Shown one piece after another: positions 1 through 8,915 of a stretch of DNA of 64,000 bases (the first letter of the stretch is position 1; every line of letters begins with the position of its first letter). The stretch lies in contig NZ_FOVU01000004.1 in the NCBI RefSeq assembly GCF_900115265.1, forward strand, positions 680,987-744,986, given 5' to 3'. The notes below the pieces were generated by a model, which saw only the letters and a program-made list of their open reading frames with translations, searched no databases and was not told the DNA's origin. The position numbers and the translations under genes were made by a program. This DNA is from Bradyrhizobium sp. Ghvi (lineage in GTDB: Bacteria; Pseudomonadota; Alphaproteobacteria; Rhizobiales; Xanthobacteraceae).

Positions 1-111
1 GCTCGTCACCACGCTGTGCTTCTAGCGGACTGCGCCGCCGGTCTTGATCGAGCGCAAGGTGGCGCGGCCCGGCCGGCCTAGATTGCGTCTCCATTGGAAT
101 GGAGACGTGCG

Positions 112-579
112 ATGACACTGCGGCATTGGATGTTGGTATTGGGCGGGTTGGCGGCTGCGACGGCGGTGGCGGCGCAGGATCTCAAGTCGCCGACGGCGGA
201 CCAGTACGTGCCGCAGCTCGGCGACATCATGAGCGCCGCGCAGACGCGCCATCAAAAGCTCACGCTGGCCGGTAAGGCCCAGAACTGGGAGCTTGCCGCC
301 TACGAGCTGCGGCAGCTCAAGGCGAGCCTGATCGAGGCCGCCTTGCTCTATTCCGGCATCCCCATCAGCAACGTCACGACGCTGGAGCCGTCGCTGCAAG
401 CGACATCCGATGCGATCGCAGCAAAGGACGGCCGCAAATTCGCGAAAGTCATGGGTGATCTGACCGAGGGCTGCAATTCATGCCACCGCTCGATGGGACG
501 CAGCTTCGTCGTGATGAAGGTTCCCTCCGATCCGCAGCCTTTCGCCAACCAGCAGTTCGCGCCGCAGGCCAAGCCTTGA
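112..579 (+). CDS. Secreted c-type cytochrome-like protein, C-terminal CxxCH
   Basis: Predicted periplasmic protein of 155 aa. A signal peptide covers about residues 1-21, with cleavage near AVAAQ. A single heme-binding motif CNSCH sits at residues 121-125, close to the C-terminus. A mostly helical body followed by a late CxxCH resembles class II (c'-type) cytochromes, so a small electron carrier or heme sensor is likely; the partner is unknown. The start is the ATG at 112, because GGAG lies 7 nt upstream; an upstream TTG at 94 would also extend the frame. It appears to be a single-gene unit followed by a small ORF at 651. Family assignment is by motif and position only. Confidence 0.8.
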   Translation: MTLRHWMLVLGGLAAATAVAAQDLKSPTADQYVPQLGDIMSAAQTRHQKLTLAGKAQNWELAAYELRQLKASLIEAALLYSGIPISNVTTLEPSLQATSDAIAAKDGRKFAKVMGDLTEGCNSCHRSMGRSFVVMKVPSDPQPFANQQFAPQAKP

Positions 580-650
580 CCGCCAAGCCGTGACGGAACG
601 CTGCGCGTGCGAAGCGGGTTGATCTGCAAGGCACGACAGGAGGCGCAACC

Positions 651-800
651 ATGATCCGCAAGCTCGCATCGGGTGAATACCGGCTCTATTCGCGCAAGGT
701 GAATCCCAAGACCGGCAAGCGCCGCAACCTCGGCACGTTCAAAAGCCGCGCGGCCGCCGAAAAGCACGAGCGCGAGGTGCAGTATTTCAAGCGGCACTGA
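651..800 (+). CDS. Small basic conserved-type protein (49 aa)
   Basis: A short ORF preceded by a perfect AGGAGG at 638-643, 7 nt before the ATG. The product is strongly basic (many Lys and Arg, pI clearly alkaline) and has a pattern of alternating aromatic and basic residues (GEYRLYSRK, GTFKSRAAAEKHE). This resembles the N-terminal arm-type DNA-binding strand found in tyrosine recombinases and in stand-alone small proteins. The strong ribosome binding site and good codon use make it likely real. No function can be assigned. Confidence 0.65.
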   Translation: MIRKLASGEYRLYSRKVNPKTGKRRNLGTFKSRAAAEKHEREVQYFKRH

Positions 801-810
801 TGCCTGGCGA

Positions 811-993
811 ATGTCGGCCGAGTCAGAAAGTCGATCCCAACTTTCGGCCGTTGATGGGGCCGACGTCACCACGATCAAGCTGCGCGACCGCACCGGGGGA
901 TCGACCATCCTGCTGGAGGGCAGGGCGGATGCGATGCCCTAGGGCGTCGTTGGTTCGTTCACGGCGGCAGAATTGCTGCGACTGATCCAATGA
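811..993 (+). pseudogene. Small ORF interrupted by an in-frame TAG (possible pseudogene)
   Basis: An ATG at 811 opens a frame of 43 codons with normal-looking composition (MSAESESRSQLSAVDG at the start). It stops at TAG 940-942, and the same frame then continues for 17 more sense codons (ending TAAELLRLIQ) to TGA 991-993. The helical-looking tail after the stop suggests one ancestral protein of about 60 aa broken by an amber codon. It may equally be two unrelated chance frames; there is no strong ribosome binding site. Confidence 0.3.
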
Positions 994-1257
994 GTTCGCT
1001 GCTAGCTGCCGGCTGGTGGGATCGGGCGAAAATGAAACGCGATGTCGCGGACATATCCGCTTCGGCGCGACCATCTTCAGCTTCGGCTGGTGCTGCAAGA
1101 CATCGCGGGCTGCGCATTGAGCGGACGTTGCCCGCGAAGGGAATGATGCAGGCTATCCAGTGGCTGGAAGCCGCAATCTTCCGACAAACTCGCCTTGCGC
1201 TTGAACCGTCATTGCCTGCCGCGCACCTGGTGCGGCTTCTAAAAGGAGACATGGCGA
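994..1257. other. Gene-poor stretch
   Basis: Several short overlapping frames cross this stretch on both strands, but none has a convincing start, a good ribosome binding site or a recognisable product. I see no repeat or RNA gene here. Confidence 0.4.
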
Positions 1258-1425
1258 ATGGCTTTTTCTAAAGCGTTGGACAGAAAAAGCCCGCCTCCGA
1301 GTCAATGGGAAGAACGGAGGGAAAAAGCTCAAATGAATATTCCCCGGCCGACTTTGAAATGCGTCCGGAGGCGGGGCCTATGGCTAAAGTATTCCAACTT
1401 CCAAATGGCAGGCGGCAGTCCGTAA
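1258..1425 (+). CDS. Hypothetical small basic protein (55 aa), doubtful
   Basis: An ATG at 1258 lies 10 nt after GGAG (1244-1247) and opens a 55-codon frame with a charged, proline-containing N-terminus (MAFSKALDRKSPPPSQWEER). A second frame starting with ATG at 1380 (MAKVFQLPNGRRQSVS) overlaps its end and follows CGGAGG. One of these may be translated; neither product is recognised. The evidence is the ribosome binding sites only. Confidence 0.25.
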   Translation: MAFSKALDRKSPPPSQWEERREKAQMNIPRPTLKCVRRRGLWLKYSNFQMAGGSP

Positions 1426-1577
1426 GCCTGATCACCCACCCGCCGCATCAGCCCTAACGGACTGATGTCATCGAAAGATAGCACCCAGAGCAAATCGGCC
1501 CAACGCCAGAGTAGCCTATGGAGCGAACTGCGACCCGGCGACGATGGCTCTTGGCGCGAAGCGGACGTGCGACCAAT

Positions 1578-1604
1578 GGAGCGGCCGGGTGTGCCGGCCG
1601 CTCC
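1578..1604 (-). terminator. Perfect 11-bp stem-loop downstream of the DUF3303 gene
   Basis: GGAGCGGCCGG and its exact reverse complement are separated by five bases (1589-1593), immediately after the stop codon of the minus-strand gene at 1612. There is no poly-U tract, so it may act as a transcript-end stabiliser or be Rho-assisted rather than be a classic terminator. Confidence 0.5.
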
Positions 1605-1611
1605 GAGCTCG

Positions 1612-1887
1612 TCACTGCTTTGCCAAGGCAGCCAAGATTGGACCGGCTTCGGCATCTTCAACGCAAGGCGTAACGGTGATTTCCATCACATTCGCCCATT
1701 GGGCGTACCATTGGTACATGGCCTTCGGGTCGTTGCTTTCCGAGATTGCAAAGCCTGTCCCATTCATTCCGTGCCAGCGGCCAAGCATCTTCACGCCCTC
1801 GGGTGGCGCGCCCCCTGTCTTCAAAAATTTCTCGATGGCGGAATCGATCAGATTCGGCGGCAACTTCCAGCTTGAGATGTACTTCAT
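1612..1887 (-). CDS. DUF3303 family protein
   Basis: A 91-aa protein starting MKYISSWKLP. It carries features typical of DUF3303 proteins: an early aromatic strand, a central GRWHGMNGTGFAISE segment and an acidic YQWYAQWANVMEITVTPCVED segment that builds a ferredoxin-like dimeric alpha/beta barrel fold. Proteins of this family are small, cytoplasmic and of unknown function. The ATG at 1887 is preferred because GGAG precedes it; the frame stays open further upstream. It is a single gene, followed by a strong stem-loop. Confidence 0.8.
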   Translation of the reverse strand: MKYISSWKLPPNLIDSAIEKFLKTGGAPPEGVKMLGRWHGMNGTGFAISESNDPKAMYQWYAQWANVMEITVTPCVEDAEAGPILAALAKQ

Positions 1888-2144
1888 TGCAATCTCCAAT
1901 CTGAAATAACCCATTCGCCTTACGGCGGTGCGAATTCAATCACGAACTGAGACGCTTGCAAGTATCGATTTTGGATCTTTGGCCACCTGCTCGGCGTGTC
2001 GATGAGGTGGCGCCAAGGTGGATATGGCAGGTCGTACTGAACCAGGAGGCGAGGGGCGCACTTCCGGCGGTGCGACGAGCGCGCCATAGAGAGGCTGCTT
2101 CCGGCGCGAGCGGACTATCGCCGTTAAAGGATGCTCGTTCGCGA

Positions 2145-3428
2145 CTAGCCGCCCTGTCGTAGCGCCTCGACGGGATCGAGCCGGGCAGCGCGCCAGGATG
2201 GATAGAGGGTCGCAAGGAGCGATAGTGTCAGGGCCATGATTACGACCGCTGCGGTCTCGACGAGATCGATTTCCGCCGGCAGCTTGGACAGAAAGTAGAG
2301 TTTTCGCGGGAACAGGTCCGTGTGCGTCAGCCAGGACATGAATTGTCGGATCGACTCGATGTTGGCGCAGACAAGGAGCCCGACGAGCAAGCCAACCAGC
2401 GTCCCGGCCACGCCGATCGCAGCGCCTGTTATCATGAACGTTCGCATGATCGCACCTTGCGAGGCGCCCATGGTCCTGAGGATGGCGATGTCGCTGCCCT
2501 TGTCCTTCACAAGCATGATCAGGCCGGACACGATATTCAGCGCGGCCACGAGAACGATCAGGCTCAGGATCAGAAACATCACGTTGCGCTCGACCTCGAG
2601 CGCGCCAAAGAAGGTCGCGTTGCGCTGCCGCCAGTCGACCAGGTAGATCGGCCGACCGGCCGCTTCCGCGACCGTCTTGCGAAACACGTCGACGCTATCA
2701 GGGTTGGCCGTGAACACCTCGATGGCGTTGACGTCATGATCGCGGTTGAAGAACGCCTGCGCCTCCGCGATCGGCATGAAGATGACGCCCGTGTCGTATT
2801 CGGACATCCCGATCTCGAACACGGCCGCGACCTGATATTTCTTGACGCGTGGCATCATGCCCATCGGCGTGACTGCGCCGCGCCGCGCAACGAGCGTGAT
2901 GCTGTCACCGGCACGGAGGGAGAGTTGGTCGGCGAGGCCCTGACCGATGACAACGCCCTGGCCCTCGTCAAAATGCTCGAGCGATCCCTGCTTGATGCCG
3001 CCGGCGATCGAGGGAAGCCTGATGAGATCTTCAGCCCTGATGCCGCGGATCAGGACGCCGGAGGCGTTGGACGACGAGGCGAGCGCCGGGCCGTCGACGA
3101 CCGGGACCGCCAACCGGACGCCCTGCAGCTGACTGATGCGCTCAGTGACATCCTTCCAGTCTGTCAACGGCGTTTCCAGCGGTTGCACCACAAGATGTCC
3201 GTTGAACCCGAGGATCTTGCCCAGGAGTTCTGTGCGAAAGCCGTTCATCACCGCCATGACGATGATCAGCGTGGCCACCCCGAGCGTGATGCCCAGAAAC
3301 GAAAACCCGGCGATGACCGAGACAAATCCTTCCTTGCGGCGGGCTCGCAGATAACGGGCTGAGAGCATCCACTCGAAGGGGGCAAAGGGGCCTGTTCGTG
3401 GTGAAGCCATCACTGTCTCGTCGCTCAT
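2145..3428 (-). CDS. LolC/LolE-type lipoprotein-releasing ABC permease
   Basis: A 427-aa inner-membrane protein of the LolC/E (MacB-like) family, which hands lipoproteins from the inner membrane to LolA. A first membrane segment lies at about residues 34-62 (GFVSVIAGFSFLGITLG). A large periplasmic domain follows, then three segments in the C-terminal third and the typical end ARLDPVEALRQG. Length fits the family (about 400-430). The ATPase partner LolD is normally the next gene, but nothing ATPase-like follows here: the next gene is DUF3303. It must therefore use a LolD encoded elsewhere, or be a divergent copy. Confidence 0.9.
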   Translation of the reverse strand: MSDETVMASPRTGPFAPFEWMLSARYLRARRKEGFVSVIAGFSFLGITLGVATLIIVMAVMNGFRTELLGKILGFNGHLVVQPLETPLTDWKDVTERISQLQGVRLAVPVVDGPALASSSNASGVLIRGIRAEDLIRLPSIAGGIKQGSLEHFDEGQGVVIGQGLADQLSLRAGDSITLVARRGAVTPMGMMPRVKKYQVAAVFEIGMSEYDTGVIFMPIAEAQAFFNRDHDVNAIEVFTANPDSVDVFRKTVAEAAGRPIYLVDWRQRNATFFGALEVERNVMFLILSLIVLVAALNIVSGLIMLVKDKGSDIAILRTMGASQGAIMRTFMITGAAIGVAGTLVGLLVGLLVCANIESIRQFMSWLTHTDLFPRKLYFLSKLPAEIDLVETAAVVIMALTLSLLATLYPSWRAARLDPVEALRQGG

Positions 3429-3533
3429 CCGCCAGGACGATCATTCTCTCCGGTTGCGATCGGATTAGCTATAGGTGTGCGGATCAAAAGCCCAATCGTG
3501 GTTTCGGCTGTCGATGACAACTCGCGGGCTGGC

Positions 3534-4163
3534 TCACGGCGCTGGACACGCCGCTCCTGTCTTCACCCAGGCCTCGACCAGCGCACCGGCCTGCGCTTGC
3601 GTGCCCGGGACGGGCGAGCGGCCGAAGCCGGGCTTCCAGGCCCAGCCGACCAGCGTGTCCTTGCCGATGTGGTCGATCAAGTCTTCCACCTTGCGGCCGC
3701 CGTTGCGCGCGGGATCGCGGATCTGTTCGCAGATCTCGCCGACGCTCTTGCCTTCCCAAGCCATCTCGCGCGGGGCGAGGTGCCATTCGGGATGGCCGGG
3801 AATGCGGCCGGGTTCGAAATTGGCCTTCTGGTGGCAGGTGTGGCAGCGCATCGCTTCGACGCCATGGCCATCGGCGCCACGCGTCACCGGCGGCTGATGG
3901 AGGCGGGGATTGTCGCCCTGGCGCGGACTGTCGCCGGCCGGGTGGCAATTGGTGCAGCGCGGATGCGTCAGCACTTTCCCCAACTCGGTGAAGATCGCAG
4001 CCGAGCGCTTCTCGGTGTCAGTAATGTTGGCAAAACTTTCGGGCGAGGCGAGGCCGTGGCTGGTCGTATCAGAGGCGGCGTAGCCGGCGCACAGGCTGCT
4101 CGTCAGCGCTGCCATCGCGACCATGATCCTGACGCGCGCGGTGATCGTCACAGGCGCACTCAT
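3534..4163 (-). CDS. Di-heme cytochrome c subunit of a molybdenum hydroxylase
   Basis: A 209-aa secreted protein with a signal peptide (about residues 1-30) and two heme motifs, CTNCH near residue 70 and CHTCH near residue 106. It resembles the accessory protein often annotated as isoquinoline 1-oxidoreductase subunit. Its ATG overlaps the TGA of the upstream 2Fe-2S gene (ATGA at 4160-4163), so it is translationally coupled as the last gene of a three-gene operon. It probably accepts electrons from the 2Fe-2S subunit in the periplasm and passes them to the respiratory chain (inference from context). Confidence 0.85.
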   Translation of the reverse strand: MSAPVTITARVRIMVAMAALTSSLCAGYAASDTTSHGLASPESFANITDTEKRSAAIFTELGKVLTHPRCTNCHPAGDSPRQGDNPRLHQPPVTRGADGHGVEAMRCHTCHQKANFEPGRIPGHPEWHLAPREMAWEGKSVGEICEQIRDPARNGGRKVEDLIDHIGKDTLVGWAWKPGFGRSPVPGTQAQAGALVEAWVKTGAACPAP

Positions 4164-4684
4164 TTGGCGGCGGCGAGATAGCGGGTGGAATCGGCGAGGA
4201 TCACGTCGCGCACCGCCTCGTGGTACTTGATGTAGCCCGTGCAGCGGCAGAGATGGCCGTCGAGCGCATCAGCGATGGTCTGCTCCAGAGCTTCGCGGCT
4301 CACAGGGGCGCGTGCGAGGCGTTCGAGCAGCACTTGCCCCTCATTGAGGAAACCGGCCGTGCAATAGCCGCACTGGAAGGCGAAGTGATCGATGAAAGCC
4401 TGTTGCAGGGCCGAGAGCTGGCCTTCTTTGGCGTGGCCTTCGACGGTGCGGATCGACTTGCCGTCGAAATTGATGGCGGGCGCAATGCAGGTCGGACTGG
4501 TGTAGCTGGTGCCATCCGGCTCGTCGACGATGATGGCGCAGCTCAGGCATTGCGCGGCGCCGCAGCCGAACTTGGTGCCGGTCATGCCGAGCATCTCGCG
4601 CAGGAAATCGTTCATCGAGAGATCGTCGCGGACGTCCATCGGACCATGCTTCCGGCCGTTGATGGTGAGGCTGAGGGTCGTCAC
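4160..4684 (-). CDS. 2Fe-2S subunit of a xanthine dehydrogenase-family hydroxylase
   Basis: A 174-aa iron-sulfur subunit. A plant-type 2Fe-2S domain contains CGAAQCLSC plus a later Cys. The helical second-cluster domain contains CGYCTAGF and GHLCRCTGY. This matches IorA/CoxS-type small subunits. Start is GTG 4684, which overlaps the stop of the upstream large subunit (GTGA) and has GGGAG upstream. It moves electrons from the molybdenum centre to the cytochrome encoded downstream. The substrate is unknown: isoquinoline is only the namesake of the family, and aldehydes or N-heterocycles are all possible. Confidence 0.9.
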   Translation of the reverse strand: MTTLSLTINGRKHGPMDVRDDLSMNDFLREMLGMTGTKFGCGAAQCLSCAIIVDEPDGTSYTSPTCIAPAINFDGKSIRTVEGHAKEGQLSALQQAFIDHFAFQCGYCTAGFLNEGQVLLERLARAPVSREALEQTIADALDGHLCRCTGYIKYHEAVRDVILADSTRYLAAAK

Positions 4685-7452
4685 GCGAGCACTCCCTTCA
4701 GGAGATTGGCCGTGACCGGCAGCGCGCGGAAGCGGTGGCCGGTGGCGTCATGGATGGCGTTGATCAGCGCCGGCACGATCGGGATCATCACGACCTCCGC
4801 CATGCCCTTGGGCGCTTCGTTCCCGATGAGAGGCTTCAGCATCTCGATCTCGAGATCGCGCAAAGGCAGGTCGGAGCCGCGCGGGATGAGATAGCGGCCG
4901 AGATTCCACTCGCCGTTGCCGGGGCCGCCCTCGAACGGCGGCAGCGTTTCCAGAAGCGCGTAGCCGACGCCCATGGCGAAGCCGCCATGGGACTGGCCCA
5001 TCACGACTTCTGGGACCAGAGGGGTGCCGCATTCGAACACGCTGTAGGCCTTGGCGATGCGAAGCGCGCCGGTGGCGCGCTCGATCTCGACGCGGACGAG
5101 CGTGCCGCACATCGAGGTGTAGGCGGTGCCGATGCGGTTGTTGTCGGTCGGCGGAAATTTGACGTTGCTGCGATTGATCCGCTCGAATTTGTTGTTGCCA
5201 CGGCGGATCGCGAGCGCGTCGATCTCGGCAAGGTATTGCTCGCCGAACAGGGGAAAGCGCGCCCGCGACCAGGCCCAGCGCGAAAAGCTGTGCGCCACCG
5301 CGCCGGTGACGAAGCCGCGCGCATGCGCGGTCGCGGCAAGCCTTGCCAACGGCAACGGCTCGAGACCGGGCATCGTGAGCTGGCCGTTCTGCCAGTCCGC
5401 GAGGGCCGATTGTTGGGCGCGCGGATCCGCCTTCGGAATGCGCCACAGCTCCAGCGCCGCGGGCCACAGGCCGAAGCGGAAGATGATGCGCGCGGCCTCG
5501 GATGCCGAGTGCGTGCCGACATGGGCGCCGATCGAGGCCGACGTCGCCGAGGAGATCGCGGGCACCCAACGCGAATTGCGCGCCGCGGCGTCCTGGGTCT
5601 TCTGGTCCATCGTGTAGGGATCGCCCGAGGTGACGAGGCCGAGCACGTCGTAGCTGTCGACGCGCGCGACCGAGACCTCGTCGGCGATGGCGCCGAGATG
5701 GAAGCCGACGCGGTTCGCCAGCGCCGTGCCGATGCCGTTGCCCATCTCGACATGGTCGCAGAAGATCGCGATTTTGCCGTCAGCGCCGAACTCGACGCGG
5801 CCGAGCGAGCAGTCCGCGCCGGAGCCGTAGTCCTTGGTCACGCAGGCCACACCCGTGCCGACCAAGCGGTCGCCCGAGGTTTGCCTGAGCTGCGCACGCT
5901 GCTGCCAGATCGGGTGCTTTTCGAGATGATCGAGGATCTCGGGCGTGCGGACCGAGACGATATAGGGATTGCCGGTCATGGTCCGGCCGTTCTGCTTCAG
6001 CGCATTGCGGCGGCGGAATTCGATCGGGTCGAGCTGGAGCTCGGAGGCCGCTTCATCGATCAGCGCTTCGAGCGCGGTCATGGTTTGCAGCGTGCCATAG
6101 CCGCGCATCGAGCCTGCGGTGACGCCGCGCGAATGCATCGCGACCGTGGTGACGTCGACCTTTGGGATGTCGTAGATGCCGATCGCGCCTGTTGCGGCGA
6201 CGACGGCGACGTTGGCTGAGAAGTTGGCGAGCCCGCCGCCGTCGAGGACGTGATCGGCGGCAAAGGCCTTGATCAGGCCGGTCTTGCGGTCGATGCCGAT
6301 GCGCGAGCGCATCTTGATCGGGTGGCGCTTGATGCCGCCCTGGAATTGCTGGTAGCGGTCATGCGCGAGCCGCACCGGCTTGCCGGGAAAGCAGATCGCG
6401 GCGAGCGCGACATAGAGGATGAACGGCGTGTGGTCGCGGCCGCCAAAGCCGCCGCCGAGATGGGCGAACTGCGCGTTGATGTGCGAGGGCTTGTAGGGCG
6501 CATGCGCCTTGGCGAGCAGATGCGCCAGCGACTCCGCGGCCTCGTAAGGCGACTGCACGCCGAGCACCAGCTCCAGATTGCCGCCCTTGCCGCTGTACCA
6601 GGCGAGGCCGCATTCCGGCTCCAGGAACATCGGATCGACCGACTGCGTCTCGAACTCGCGGTCGAGCACCAGCAGCGAGGCATCGTCGGTGGCAAGCTCT
6701 GCGCGGATCTGATCGCCAAGCTTGGCCGCCTTGACGTAGTCAGCCGGCATCTCCTTGGCGAGCGGCGACCACACCGGCAGCGCGGCGTTCTGAACTTTCT
6801 TGGGCGAGACCCAGCCGGCCTGGATCGGCGAGTAGACGTCCGGCTTGTCGGGCGAGGAGCCTGCGACACGGGTGAAGCGGTAGGCGCCGTAATCGGCTGC
6901 GATCACCGGCCCCGTCTCCTCACCGAACTTGACGAAGGTGCCGTCGCGAAGCGCGAGCCGCGCCTGGTCGAAGGAGTCGAACTTTTCGAAGATCAGCAGC
7001 GCGACCGGCTGGCCCAGATAAAGCGGCGTCTTGCCGGGCGGGCAGAACAGATCGCCGGCATAGAATTCCGGCACCTGTGTGCCGATGCGGTCGAGATCCG
7101 CCGCCGTCACGACGACGGACGGCTTCAGCGCGCCGTCGAGGCGGGCGAGGTCGAGACCGGTATAAACATGCGTTGCGTCGTTGGCGCGCACCAGGATCGC
7201 GTGCGAGGTGGTCTGCGGCCAGCCCGGCATGTCGCCAGCGCGGAAGTCGGAGGCGTAGAGCTTTGCGCCGGTGACTTTGGCAACGCCATCGACGCGCCCG
7301 GCGCCCTTGGCCGCGGGATTGAAATGGCCGCGTCCGGGCAGCGTCTCGTGCGCTGCAAAGGGCGCATTCGCCGCTGCCGCGAGATGCGACAGGCTGACCG
7401 AAATGCCGCCCGCCGATATCAACTTCACGAACTCGCGTCGCGAAGGCCGCAT
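4681..7452 (-). CDS. Molybdopterin-binding large subunit, xanthine dehydrogenase family (IorB-like)
   Basis: A 923-aa molybdenum hydroxylase large subunit. A twin-arginine signal (RREFVKLISAGG) at residues 5-16 sends it folded to the periplasm. Visible family features are GGGFGGRDHTP (Mo-cofactor loop), the SMRGYG segment and the C-terminal GMAEVVMIP, which holds the catalytic Glu. It is longer than typical IorB-type subunits (about 740-780 aa), with extra sequence in the middle and C-terminal half. ATG 7452 has AAGGAT upstream. First gene of the operon with the 2Fe-2S and cytochrome subunits. No XdhC-like maturation gene is in the window. Confidence 0.9.
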   Translation of the reverse strand: MRPSRREFVKLISAGGISVSLSHLAAAANAPFAAHETLPGRGHFNPAAKGAGRVDGVAKVTGAKLYASDFRAGDMPGWPQTTSHAILVRANDATHVYTGLDLARLDGALKPSVVVTAADLDRIGTQVPEFYAGDLFCPPGKTPLYLGQPVALLIFEKFDSFDQARLALRDGTFVKFGEETGPVIAADYGAYRFTRVAGSSPDKPDVYSPIQAGWVSPKKVQNAALPVWSPLAKEMPADYVKAAKLGDQIRAELATDDASLLVLDREFETQSVDPMFLEPECGLAWYSGKGGNLELVLGVQSPYEAAESLAHLLAKAHAPYKPSHINAQFAHLGGGFGGRDHTPFILYVALAAICFPGKPVRLAHDRYQQFQGGIKRHPIKMRSRIGIDRKTGLIKAFAADHVLDGGGLANFSANVAVVAATGAIGIYDIPKVDVTTVAMHSRGVTAGSMRGYGTLQTMTALEALIDEAASELQLDPIEFRRRNALKQNGRTMTGNPYIVSVRTPEILDHLEKHPIWQQRAQLRQTSGDRLVGTGVACVTKDYGSGADCSLGRVEFGADGKIAIFCDHVEMGNGIGTALANRVGFHLGAIADEVSVARVDSYDVLGLVTSGDPYTMDQKTQDAAARNSRWVPAISSATSASIGAHVGTHSASEAARIIFRFGLWPAALELWRIPKADPRAQQSALADWQNGQLTMPGLEPLPLARLAATAHARGFVTGAVAHSFSRWAWSRARFPLFGEQYLAEIDALAIRRGNNKFERINRSNVKFPPTDNNRIGTAYTSMCGTLVRVEIERATGALRIAKAYSVFECGTPLVPEVVMGQSHGGFAMGVGYALLETLPPFEGGPGNGEWNLGRYLIPRGSDLPLRDLEIEMLKPLIGNEAPKGMAEVVMIPIVPALINAIHDATGHRFRALPVTANLLKGVLA

Positions 7453-7635
7453 GATTTCATCCTTTGTACAAGGTCTTAAGGGCCCACGATGCTGGCGCCA
7501 CGGATACGCACCAATGCTGGCCTGAAGCTGTCATGATTCGTTATGCGCGAATAGAACAGTGCGGCCGTTTACGAGAGGTGAAAGGTGGCCGCCGTGAACG
7601 CAGCCGCTTCTCATTTGGCGCATGCTTTATGTCCT

Positions 7636-8724
7636 TCACTTGATGTCGGCGATGGTCGCGGGACCGGGGCCCGGCGTGACCAGGGTCGGCCATTGCTTGG
7701 AGCCGAACGGGACCAACGGCGGCAGGAACGGCGTCATGCCGCGCTTTGCCGTCTCTGCAATGATTGCGGCGCGCGCGTCGCCTCCCATCAGCTCGTAGTC
7801 CATGAGGTGATAATTGCCGAAGAACAGCGCGCCGACCGAGCGGTCCGCGATGATCCGCGTCAGCGATTCCAGCATGTCTGCCGGCGTCGTGGTGAACGAG
7901 ACCGTCTCGATCAGCAGCAGGCGCGTGTTGATGGCGTCGGGGCCGAAGAACTGCGCGAGCACGCTGAAGATCACGTTGTTCTGCCGCGCGACGTAGATGG
8001 TGTTGCTGGCGGCATAGGTTTTCTCCCAATCGGGACCGAGCTGTGCCTTCCAGTCGGCCAGCACGCCCATCCAGTGCGCGACCTGGGTCTGGGCTGCCCA
8101 CGCGACGTTCTTGGCAAGGAACGGGGCCTGCTGCTTGCCAAAGGCCTCCAGCTTGGCGAACGGAATGGCGCCGCCGGCGAGGCATTCGTCCATGAAAGCG
8201 ATGTTGTTCTTCAGGATGGTGCGGTTGTTGTCGCGCCAGTCGGCCTGCATTGGCGTGGCATCGAGGCTGTCCAACGCCGACTGCATCCGGCTGCGAAAGG
8301 CCAGCATCGAAGCGCGCCAGGATTTGTTGTCGGGATTGTCGACATAGGGTCCGACCACCTCGGCCAGCGCCATGGTGCTGTGGCCGACCGATTTCAGCAG
8401 CTGGTAGACGACCGGCACCTGCGGCGCGTCCAGTGGCGGCTGGCCGGGTCGATAGAGGATCAGGCGTCCGCCGGCGCCGGAGAACAGGCCGAGGATCACG
8501 GGGTGCTTATCCAGGATGTTCTTCTGGAACACTTTTGCCGCGTCGCCATAGAGATCGAACATCGCCGTGTTCAGCGCGAGCACATCCTTGGTGGCGACGT
8601 CGCCCGGCGCGGCGTTGGTTTTGCCGGATATCGGTGCCATGTAATCGGGCAGGGTCTGAGCCATTGCGGCGCTGCCGCCGAGCATCAGTGCGGTGGCCAA
8701 GGCCAGGCCAAAGCGAGTTTTCAT
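7636..8724 (-). CDS. Secreted protein of unknown function (362 aa)
   Basis: Exported protein with a clear signal peptide (KTRFGLALATALMLGG, cleavage after AMAQ about residue 23). The mature part is helical, Trp- and Asn-rich, with no cysteine pair, metal-binding cluster or recognisable catalytic motif that I can name. The ATG at 8724 is chosen over the longer frame from 8790 because the signal peptide begins there and GGGGA lies upstream. It is transcribed alone, divergent from the ABC-F gene. Confidence 0.75.
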   Translation of the reverse strand: MKTRFGLALATALMLGGSAAMAQTLPDYMAPISGKTNAAPGDVATKDVLALNTAMFDLYGDAAKVFQKNILDKHPVILGLFSGAGGRLILYRPGQPPLDAPQVPVVYQLLKSVGHSTMALAEVVGPYVDNPDNKSWRASMLAFRSRMQSALDSLDATPMQADWRDNNRTILKNNIAFMDECLAGGAIPFAKLEAFGKQQAPFLAKNVAWAAQTQVAHWMGVLADWKAQLGPDWEKTYAASNTIYVARQNNVIFSVLAQFFGPDAINTRLLLIETVSFTTTPADMLESLTRIIADRSVGALFFGNYHLMDYELMGGDARAAIIAETAKRGMTPFLPPLVPFGSKQWPTLVTPGPGPATIADIK

Positions 8725-8915
8725 CGGTATTTCCCCAGGAGCATTCCAAACGTCAGGTCGTCCGTCGGATTCGCTGGACGGCACTATCACTGGTTGTGAC
8801 TGAAAATCGCTAAGGAATTGTCAGGAGCGAGGGAAAACCCGTACCCCGCCGGGCTTCCCCTGGGAGCCGGCATGGCCTATTACGCTGCAACGCAAAAATC
8901 CTCCAAAAGACCCCT

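Noticed and set aside
2..25. C-terminus of an upstream plus-strand gene (reads LVTTLCF then TAG)
   Set aside because: Only seven codons are visible; a minus-strand frame ends at the same place. Neither can be judged.
22..399. Minus-strand 125-aa ORF
   Set aside because: Shadow of the cytochrome-like gene; Arg-rich composition typical of antisense frames in high-GC DNA.
2322..3362. Long plus-strand ORF opposite the LolC/E gene
   Set aside because: Composition is antisense-like (Asp/Arg/His rich) and the minus strand has clear family motifs.
4735..6219. 494-aa plus-strand ORF opposite the molybdopterin subunit
   Set aside because: Antisense shadow with no recognisable domain.
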